This document shows positions 58,144 through 64,000 of a stretch of DNA of 64,000 bases, in pieces (the stretch's first letter is position 1; each line of letters begins with the position of its first letter). Position numbers and translations under genes: made by a program. The stretch lies in the NCBI GenBank assembly GCA_043392685.1, contig JBHZGM010000003.1, one strand, 5' to 3'. The notes below the pieces were generated by a model. The model saw only the letters and a program-made list of their open reading frames with translations, made no database searches and had not been told where the DNA came from. This DNA is from Metapseudomonas sp043392685. GTDB lineage: Bacteria; Pseudomonadota; Gammaproteobacteria; Pseudomonadales; Pseudomonadaceae.

Positions 58144-58470
58144 TCAGGGCAGCCAGCGCAACCCCATCACTCCGCCGACGATCAAACCCATGCAGGCCAG
58201 CCGGCCGACGGAGGCGGAGTCCCCCATCCACAGCACGCCCGCCAGTGCGGTACCCACAGCGCCTATGCCGGTCCATACGGCGTAGGCCGTTCCCACCGGC
58301 AGGTGCCGCAGTGCGAGTGTCAGCAGAGCGAGACTGCCGATGAGCACCAGCAGGGTGCCTGCCAGTATCCAGGGGCGCTGCAGGCCGTCGGCGGTTTTCA
58401 GGCCCAGGGCAAAGGCCACTTCCAGCAGGCCGGCCACAACCAGCAGCAGCCAGGCATTCGTCGAAGTCAT
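58144..58470 (-). CDS. SMR-family exporter, Gdx/SugE type
   Basis: 108 aa, four transmembrane helices. The essential Glu is in helix 1 (LLEVAFALGLKTADG), and RHLPVGTAYAVWTGIGAVGTALAGVLWMGD is the Gdx/SugE signature region rather than EmrE. Gdx proteins export guanidinium. No guanidine riboswitch is seen in the short leader, which is occupied by the terminator of the upstream gene. Confidence 0.85.
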   Translation of the reverse strand: MTSTNAWLLLVVAGLLEVAFALGLKTADGLQRPWILAGTLLVLIGSLALLTLALRHLPVGTAYAVWTGIGAVGTALAGVLWMGDSASVGRLACMGLIVGGVMGLRWLP

Positions 58471-58492
58471 GGATTCATCTCTTCGGTCAGGC

Positions 58493-58516
58493 AAAAAACG
58501 AGCCCCGAGGGGCTCG
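58493..58516 (-). terminator. Terminator of the SLAC1/TehA gene
   Basis: On the minus strand CGAGCCC-CTC-GGGCTCG followed by TTTTTT. Confidence 0.88.
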
Positions 58517-58534
58517 CCAGGCAGGGGAAATACG

Positions 58535-59533
58535 TCAGCCGGCGAGCAGCTTGCCGCGTGCCAGGCTTGCCAGGGTCTTCCAGGTCAGTACCGCCAGGGC
58601 GACGCTGAGGAACAGCAGGCTGCCCCAGGCGATCACCTGCAGCGGCACGCCACCCTGCATGTGCGCGTACTTCAGCGCGGCGTTGGCCAGCGCGGCCAGG
58701 GGGAAGCTGATGGCCCACCAGGACGGGGCGAACGGCACATCGCGGCGGAACACCTTGAAGCCCAGGACCACAGCCAGGAACAGGCCGAAATAGAAGAGCA
58801 GGGCGGCGAAACGGTCGATCCCGAACAGGTTGGAGTAGGCCAGGAATCCAACTTCGAAAGGTGCCACCAGAATCATCAGCGACGGCAGCATGGCTTTGCT
58901 CAGCGGTTCCTGGTGCACCAGGCGCGGGAATATGCTGGTGAAGAAGATCAGCGCCAGGGCCGCGCCCACCGCCATCGCGAACAGATTCAGTTCGGTCGCC
59001 CAGGCCATGGGCATCTGGCCCCCGGTCACGGCGATGTCGAGGGTGGCGACGCCGGGAATCAGCCACGCCGGCACGGCGTGTTGCAGGTCCTGTCCGCCCT
59101 TGAACAGGCGGGCAAGCACCAGGGCACCAAGCAACACCGTGAGCACGCTGCCGAGGCTCCACAAGCCCTGGGCCAGAACGTCGCTGTAGCGGCCGGCGAC
59201 CATCGACAGCAACAGCATGGCGATGACGATGGTGCCGAAGAAGTTGCCGGCGATGGGGTGGGTGAATTCGTTGACCACCGCCTGCCGATGGCGCACAAGC
59301 TTGACCAGGTAGCCGACCGCAAGAACAACGAACACAAATGCAGCGAACAGACTGATGGCCTCGCCTATCAGTGGGCTCACTCCGAAGTACTGGTGGGCCA
59401 GTCGCCAGCCCAGGCCGAGGCCGGCCAGGCCCATCACGGAGCCGAACAGGTTGACCGGAAGGTTCTTGATCGAGGTACTGCTGGCCGGCTTCGCCTGGAC
59501 CTGTTCGAGCGGGGGAATGAAGACGGTATTCAT
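58535..59533 (-). CDS. SLAC1/TehA-family anion channel
   Basis: 332 aa, ten transmembrane helices in a repeating helix pattern: NLPVNLFGSVMGLAGLGLGWR start (family P-x-x-x-F-G-x-x-x-G), NEFTHPIAGNFFGTIVIAMLL, HAVPAWLIPGVATLDIAV, PSWWAISFPLAALANAAL. The family includes tellurite/dicarboxylate carriers and plant SLAC1. GGAG seven bases before ATG 59533. Divergent from the GlxA-type regulator, its likely controller. Confidence 0.87.
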   Translation of the reverse strand: MNTVFIPPLEQVQAKPASSTSIKNLPVNLFGSVMGLAGLGLGWRLAHQYFGVSPLIGEAISLFAAFVFVVLAVGYLVKLVRHRQAVVNEFTHPIAGNFFGTIVIAMLLLSMVAGRYSDVLAQGLWSLGSVLTVLLGALVLARLFKGGQDLQHAVPAWLIPGVATLDIAVTGGQMPMAWATELNLFAMAVGAALALIFFTSIFPRLVHQEPLSKAMLPSLMILVAPFEVGFLAYSNLFGIDRFAALLFYFGLFLAVVLGFKVFRRDVPFAPSWWAISFPLAALANAALKYAHMQGGVPLQVIAWGSLLFLSVALAVLTWKTLASLARGKLLAG

Positions 59534-59652
59534 GGCAGACTCCGTTGGGCGGTATTTGTCGGTAGAGATAGTTTCTGCCATGCTGGACTTGGCATGAATA
59601 GGTGTGTCACGACATATTCTGCCAACCTTTCGACAACCACGGACAACCCCTC

Positions 59653-60612
59653 ATGCGCATCGCCCTGCTGGCCTTTCCCCGCGTGCAATTGCTGGACATC
59701 GTCGGTCCCGCCGACGTCTTCGCCGAGGCGGCGAAGCAACTGGGCAACCCTCGCGCCTACCGGGTCGAGGTGATAGGCACCGAGCCGGGCCTGCTCAAGG
59801 GCAGCAGCGGCCTGCGCCTGGCGGTGGACTCCACGGTGGAAACCCACAAGGGCAAGCTCGACACCCTGCTGGTAGCCGGCAGCCCCTTCGTCGACGACAT
59901 CGCCCGTAACCCGGTGCTGCAGCAATGGCTGCGCCAGCAGGCCGGATCGGTCCGGCGCATCGGTTCGGTGTGCAGCGGTGCTTTCGTCCTGGCCGCCGCC
60001 GGCATGCTGCGCGGACGCCGGGTGACCACCCACTGGAACAGCAGCACGCGACTGTCCGAAGAGAACCCCGACACCCAGGTCGAGGCCGACAGCATTTACG
60101 TCAAGGATGGCAACCTCTACACCTCGGCCGGTGTCACCGCAGGCATGGACCTGGCGCTGGCCATGGTGGAAGAGGACCACGGCCGCGAGTTGGCGCTGCG
60201 CGTGGCGCGGGAGATGGTGATGTTTTTCAAGCGCCCGGGCGGGCAGTCCCAGTTCAGTGCCCATCTGGCGGCACAGACCGCCGAGCGTTCCTCCATCCGT
60301 GCTATCCAGGACTATGTGCTGGCTCACCTGAAGGACGACCTGAGCATACCGGCGCTGGCAGCCCGCGCCGGCATGAGCGAGCGCAACTTCGCCCGGGTGT
60401 TCAAGCAGGAGGCCGGCTCCACCCCGGCGGAGTTCGTCGAATTGGCTCGCATCGACGCCGCCCGGCGACTGGCCGAGGAGTCGGACCTTCCCCTGAAACG
60501 CCTGGCCGACGAAGTGGGCTACGCCAACGTCGATGGCTTCCGCCGTGCCTTCCTGCGTCGCCTGGGGGTGACGCCAAGTGACTACCGGGCGCGATTCAGG
60601 GTGGAGGATTGA
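59653..60612 (+). CDS. GlxA-family AraC regulator (DJ-1/PfpI N-domain)
   Basis: 319 aa. DJ-1/PfpI-like domain (1-185) with IGSVCSGAFVLAAAGML (Cys nucleophile elbow), then AraC double helix-turn-helix (about 215-315; IPALAARAGMSERNFARVFKQEAGSTPAEFVELARIDAARRLA, LADEVGYANVDGFRRAFLRRLGVTPSDYR). Regulates, from context, the divergent SLAC1-family gene. ATG 59653 is preferred to the 59602 start. Confidence 0.9.
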   Translation: MRIALLAFPRVQLLDIVGPADVFAEAAKQLGNPRAYRVEVIGTEPGLLKGSSGLRLAVDSTVETHKGKLDTLLVAGSPFVDDIARNPVLQQWLRQQAGSVRRIGSVCSGAFVLAAAGMLRGRRVTTHWNSSTRLSEENPDTQVEADSIYVKDGNLYTSAGVTAGMDLALAMVEEDHGRELALRVAREMVMFFKRPGGQSQFSAHLAAQTAERSSIRAIQDYVLAHLKDDLSIPALAARAGMSERNFARVFKQEAGSTPAEFVELARIDAARRLAEESDLPLKRLADEVGYANVDGFRRAFLRRLGVTPSDYRARFRVED

Positions 60613-60740
60613 GTGCTTGAACCAGCGCCCACTCGGGGCGCGACAGCATCGACGAGGTATTGGACCGTTGGCAGCGTGGCGGGCGCGGAACGGGTGCTAT
60701 AACTGAACACCTTGGGGGATTCACCGTGGAGGGCGCCGTC

Positions 60741-61100
60741 ATGGCACGCCTCGGAATCCTGCTGCTGATCCTGGCCGTACCGGGCGCCTGGGCTGCCGGC
60801 TATGGCGATTCGTACTACGGGCTCGGGCCTTACCTGGGCACCGTCTACAATCCCGACAGTCCCCTGCAACCCTATGTCTCGCCGCCACCCCGGCGTTTTG
60901 CCGACCTGCCGCCGAAGACTTTCGTGGTGGTACCCGAGTACCACCAGTTCCGCGATGCCCAGCTACCGCGCATCAGCACCGAAAAGCCGCAGGTGCTGAT
61001 CCGCAGCTTCGACCCGGAGCTGGGGGTGTACCGGGATGTCGAGGTGCGGGATGGGGAGGGGAGCCGGCCAATGTGCGGCGGGGACTACTGCGGTGATTGA
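60741..61100 (+). CDS. Small secreted protein
   Basis: 119 aa. Signal peptide (RLGILLLILAVPGAWA before AGYGDSYYG), then a proline-rich segment (PDSPLQPYVSPPPRRFADLPP) and two Cys near the end (MCGGDYCGD). GGAGGG eight bases before ATG 60741. Function unknown. Confidence 0.65.
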   Translation: MARLGILLLILAVPGAWAAGYGDSYYGLGPYLGTVYNPDSPLQPYVSPPPRRFADLPPKTFVVVPEYHQFRDAQLPRISTEKPQVLIRSFDPELGVYRDVEVRDGEGSRPMCGGDYCGD

Positions 61101-61109
61101 GGCGGAGCT

Positions 61110-61205
61110 TGTAGGGGTGAATTCATTCGCCAAGGGGTGCGCAGCGCCCCCGAGGCGTTTGCGGTCGGACCTTCGGTCCGGTTGGCGAATGAATTCGCCC
61201 CCACA
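61110..61205. repeat. REPIN
   Basis: TGTAGGGGTGAATTCATTCG, inner GCGCAGCGCCC and GGACCTTCGGTCC hairpins, then GGCGAATGAATTCGCCCCCA. Confidence 0.88.
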
Positions 61206-61214
61206 AAGAAACCG

Positions 61215-62195
61215 TCATGTTTCCCCCAGGCTCCTGCGCCCGAACCGCCGCCGATAGTCCGTGGGCGACAGCCCCACCATCCTGTTGAACACCTTGCGGA
61301 AGGCTGCCGGGTCCTGGTAGCCGACTTCCCAGGCGATCTGCTCCACCGAGCGGTTGGTCAGCTCCAGCAGCTCGCGGGCCTTGGCTGCGCGCAGTTGCTG
61401 GCAGTACTCGGTGGGGCGCAGGCCGGTGGCCTGCTGGAAGCGGCGCAGGAAGGTGCGCTCGCCCAGCCCGGCTTCGGCAGCCATGGCGGGGAGGCTGACC
61501 TGGCGTGCGTCCTGGCGTTGCAGCCAGCGCTGAACCTTGAGCACCGCCTCGTCGCCATGGGTGAGGCGCGGGGTGAAGCGGCGGAAGTACTGTTGCGAGT
61601 GCCGGGTCAGGTCCAGGGCGAGGAAGCTCGCGGTGTTAGCGGCGATGGTCGGCCCCAGCAGGCGATCCACCAGGGTCAGCCCCAGGTCGGTCCAGGCCAT
61701 CACCCCGCCGGCGGTGATGATGTCGCCGTCGTCCACCACCAGCTTGTCGGCATCCACCTTCACCTCCGGGTAGCGCTCGCCGAGATCCTTGGCCAGGCTC
61801 CAGTGGGTGGTCAGCGGACGGCCGGCGAGCAGCCCGGTCTGGGCCAGCACGAAGGCGCCGGCACATACCGAACAGAGGGTGATGCCGGCAGCGTGCCGCA
61901 GGCTGAGCCAGTCGGCGCAGGGTTGCAGGGTGTCGGCAGGGGGCAGGGTGCCGATGCAGGGCAGGGCAATCACCGCGGCGGGCTGGCTTTCGGCATCCGG
62001 GTGACTGTCCCAGGTGCAGCGGATTTCGCCATCCGCGTCAGCACTCCAGTGCCGCACCCGCAGGGTGGGCAGGTCGGCATCGGCATGTCCGGCGGCCAGG
62101 CGATTGGCGACCGCGAACAGATCGGCCAGGCCATGGGCGGCTGCCAGCTGGGCGCCGGGATAGAGCAGGAGGTCGATCTCCAGCATGGATTTCAT
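61215..62195 (-). CDS. GlxA-family AraC regulator of the hydrolase gene
   Basis: 326 aa. DJ-1/PfpI-like domain with ITLCSVCAGAFVLAQTGLLAG (Cys elbow), AraC helix-turn-helix pair at the end (LPAMAAEAGLGERTFLRRFQQATGLRPTEYCQQLRAAKARELLE, AWEVGYQDPAAFRKVFNRMVGLSPTDYRRRFG). Divergent from the isochorismatase-family gene, a pairing common in Pseudomonas. Confidence 0.9.
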   Translation of the reverse strand: MKSMLEIDLLLYPGAQLAAAHGLADLFAVANRLAAGHADADLPTLRVRHWSADADGEIRCTWDSHPDAESQPAAVIALPCIGTLPPADTLQPCADWLSLRHAAGITLCSVCAGAFVLAQTGLLAGRPLTTHWSLAKDLGERYPEVKVDADKLVVDDGDIITAGGVMAWTDLGLTLVDRLLGPTIAANTASFLALDLTRHSQQYFRRFTPRLTHGDEAVLKVQRWLQRQDARQVSLPAMAAEAGLGERTFLRRFQQATGLRPTEYCQQLRAAKARELLELTNRSVEQIAWEVGYQDPAAFRKVFNRMVGLSPTDYRRRFGRRSLGET

Positions 62196-62300
62196 TGTCA
62201 GTTTTTCCTGCGAATTTGTCGGTTGCGCCGATCCTCATCCGGCGCCGGAAGGTGCACCTTAGGGCCCACGTCGCCACTCCCACAACCTGAGGTGTAAATC

Positions 62301-62858
62301 ATGAGCAAGCATGCCGTCATCGTAATCGACATCCAGAAGGACTATTTCCCCGGTGGTCTGTGGACCCTGAGCGGTGCGGACGCCGCTGCCGACAATGCCG
62401 CCCGGATCATCGGCGCTGCCCGTGAGGCCGGCGACCTGGTGGTGCATGTCCGTCACGAGTTCACCAGCCCGGAGGCGCCGTTCTTCCGGCCCGGTTCCGA
62501 AGGCGCACAGATCCATCCCAAGGTGCTCAACGCCGACGGCGAGCCGGTTGTTCTGAAGCATTTCGTCAATTCTTTCCGGGAAACCAATCTCAAGGAAATC
62601 CTCGACAGCCACGGGGTGGACAGCCTGACCGTGGTCGGCAGCATGAGCCATATGTGCGTCGACGGCGTTACCCGCGCGGCGGCCGATTTCGGTTACCAGG
62701 TCACCGTGATCCACGATGCCTGCGCCACGCGGGACCTGGAATTCCAGGGCAAGACCATTCCCGCCGAGCAGGTCCACGGCGCGTTCATGGCCTCGCTGGC
62801 CTTCGCCTACGCCAAGGTGGTTTCCACCGACGAGTACCTCGCGCAGCAGGTCCGGTAA
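62301..62858 (+). CDS. Isochorismatase-family cysteine hydrolase
   Basis: 185 aa. The catalytic triad is visible: Asp10 in VIVIDIQKDYF, Lys in VLKHFVNSF, Cys in GSMSHMCVDGVTRAAADFGY. Nicotinamidase/isochorismatase-like fold; such enzymes cleave amide or N-carbamoyl bonds. GAGGTG seven bases before ATG. Confidence 0.88.
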   Translation: MSKHAVIVIDIQKDYFPGGLWTLSGADAAADNAARIIGAAREAGDLVVHVRHEFTSPEAPFFRPGSEGAQIHPKVLNADGEPVVLKHFVNSFRETNLKEILDSHGVDSLTVVGSMSHMCVDGVTRAAADFGYQVTVIHDACATRDLEFQGKTIPAEQVHGAFMASLAFAYAKVVSTDEYLAQQVR

Positions 62859-63016
62859 GGCGCTCGCCGCGTTTCGCAGGCCGGCGCCGGCCTGCGGACA
62901 CCGGCAATCTGGCGGCTCGCCCGGCCCCTTGGCGCAACAGGCACGTCGATACGGACGGCATTTCGCTCTACTATCCGCAGCTGAAAATCTGCTGATACGT
63001 CCGAACCGGAGTGCCC

Positions 63017-63802
63017 ATGAACGACCAGACCCTTCCTCCCGATTACCTGGAATTCGCCGAAGAACTGGCGGATGCGGCGGCCAAGGTCACCCTGACCTAC
63101 TTCCGCCTGCCCCTGGAGGTGGAGAACAAGGAGGCCGAGCGCTTCGACCCCGTGACCCTCGCCGACAAGGGCGCCGAGCGCGCCATGCGTGACCTGATCG
63201 CCCAGCGCTTCCCCGGCCACGGCGTGCTGGGCGAGGAAGAGGAGAACATCGCCGGCGAAGAACCCTGGACCTGGGTGCTGGACCCGGTGGACGGCACCCG
63301 CTCCTTCATCAGCGGCATCCCGCTCTGGGGCACCCTGATCGCCCTCAACGACGGCACCCGCCCGGCGCTGGGCCTGATGGACCAGCCCTTCACCCGCGAG
63401 CGCTTCATCGGCGACGGCAGCTCGGCCTCGCTCAATGGCCGGCCGATCCAGACCCGCGCCTGCCGCAACCTGGCCGACGCGACCCTGATGGTCACCAGTC
63501 CAGAGCATTTCCAGCAGCCGCCCTACAGCGACGTGTTCAGCAAACTGTCGAGTGAAGTGCGCCTGGTGCGCTACAGCGGCGATTGCTACGCCTACTGCAT
63601 GCTCGCCCTGGGGCTGGTGGATATTGTCCTCGACCCGGGTCTCAAGCCCTACGACATCCAGGCGCTGATGCCGATCATCCAGGGCGCCGGCGGCGTGGTG
63701 ACCCGCTGGGATGGCGGCGACGCGCAGAACGGCGGCGACGTCATCGCCTGCGGCGACTCGCGCCTGCATGCGCAGATCCTGGAGCTGATGCAGTCGGTTT
63801 GA
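63017..63802 (+). CDS. hisN: Inositol-monophosphatase-family histidinol-phosphatase (HisN type)
   Basis: 261 aa. Metal and phosphate motifs of the family: DPVTLADKGAERAMRDLI, GEEEEN, WVLDPVDGTRSFISGIPLWGTLIAL, YSGDCYAYCMLALGLVDIVLDPGLKPYDIQALMPIIQGAGGVVTRWDGG. The close sequence to bacterial HisN suggests histidinol phosphate as substrate; other sugar phosphates are possible. GGAG precedes ATG 63017. No other his gene is near. 63803-64000 shows no gene. Confidence 0.82.
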   Translation: MNDQTLPPDYLEFAEELADAAAKVTLTYFRLPLEVENKEAERFDPVTLADKGAERAMRDLIAQRFPGHGVLGEEEENIAGEEPWTWVLDPVDGTRSFISGIPLWGTLIALNDGTRPALGLMDQPFTRERFIGDGSSASLNGRPIQTRACRNLADATLMVTSPEHFQQPPYSDVFSKLSSEVRLVRYSGDCYAYCMLALGLVDIVLDPGLKPYDIQALMPIIQGAGGVVTRWDGGDAQNGGDVIACGDSRLHAQILELMQSV

Positions 63803-64000
63803 CGGTTGGACGGGGCGGGAAACCGGCGATTCGCGGAATCCCGCCTGCAGGAGTTTCTGTGTTTTCCGCCTAAGGAAATCCTTATATGGACGCCTCCCGG
63901 AGCTCAATCGGTAATCATGTTGGCGTGTAGGTAGGAGCAGTCTTATATCCGGCCTATGGTGCAGGCCGATAAGCCCTGCTGGCCCTGATGGAATCCGCTG

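Noticed and set aside
58471..58534. Guanidine riboswitch upstream of the Gdx-type SMR gene
   Set aside because: The 64-bp gap contains only the terminator of the upstream gene and no ACGR-loop hairpin pair.
62807..63907. 366-codon minus-strand frame at the right end
   Set aside because: Antisense to the phosphatase gene, His/Gln-rich, no ribosome binding site or family match.
1..64000. tRNA, rRNA, CRISPR arrays, insertion sequences, prophage
   Set aside because: No cloverleaf, spacer-repeat array, transposase or phage protein was found on reading both strands. The tandem repeats have no unique spacers of CRISPR type.

Overview
The window is GC-rich, densely packed chromosomal DNA of a Pseudomonas-type gammaproteobacterium. 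The gene set is typical of that genus: an OprD porin, hmgR/hmgA/fahA with hpd and maiA, rapA next to an AlkB-like gene, CcoM, SfnB/MetNIQ sulfur acquisition genes, ECF41 and ECF42 sigma modules, and many REP-type intergenic repeats. No tRNA, rRNA, CRISPR array, insertion sequence or phage gene was seen. The species cannot be fixed from the sequence alone.

Layout. 1-591: start of a truncated LuxR-like regulator gene. 592-1574: a doubtful small ORF, then a four-unit tandem REP array. 1575-10294: a FeaR-type amine catabolic cluster (MoaF, class III aminotransferase, acid phosphatase, OprD porin, FeaB-like aldehyde dehydrogenase, APC permease, FeaR), with five copies of a GGCA-N8-CAA motif in its promoter regions. 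10442-13383: SRPBCC protein, then an ECF42 sigma module (DGPF protein, sigma, SnoaL-like) with two matching promoters. 13637-15825: LysR regulator and an HPP-CBS membrane protein. 16088-23173: sulfur scavenging unit (sigma-54 promoter, small ORF, two SfnB-like flavoproteins, DszA/NtaA-like monooxygenase, MetQNI transporter). 23304-24429: two small secreted proteins. 24469-27961: homogentisate genes fahA-hmgA with divergent hmgR; hpd and maiA of the same pathway are at 38482-40333. 27987-28874: a zinc peptidase homologue lacking its catalytic glutamate.

29418-36045: an eight-gene leftward operon (thermostable-hemolysin-family protein, AMP-ligase, UndA-like diiron oxygenase, short-chain dehydrogenase, TPR protein, QseB/PmrA-type response regulator, sensor kinase, small secreted protein). 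A PmrA-box-like site lies 49 bp before its first gene. I regard this as the best candidate for an undescribed system: a fatty-acid-type biosynthetic or modification pathway wired to its own two-component system.

36231-51234: beta-CASP nuclease, frameshifted adenosine-specific kinase, hpd, a 31-codon ORF, maiA, rapA, AlkB-like dioxygenase, ccoM with twin ANR boxes, FemAB-like protein, tandem DUF2790 proteins, PpiA-type isomerase, hydrolase, LysR and azoreductase. 51453-64000: LTA-synthase-family enzyme, ECF41 sigma with its carboxymuconolactone-decarboxylase-family partner and promoter, ynfL/ynfM-like pair, Gdx-type SMR exporter, SLAC1/TehA channel, two GlxA-type AraC regulators, isochorismatase-family hydrolase and HisN-type phosphatase.

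At least three dispersed intergenic repeat families recur: REP/REPIN elements with a constant TGTGGGGGC head and different palindromes, a GTAGGTTGG...CCCAAC family, and a G-rich CCCTCTCCC/GGGAGAGGG family.
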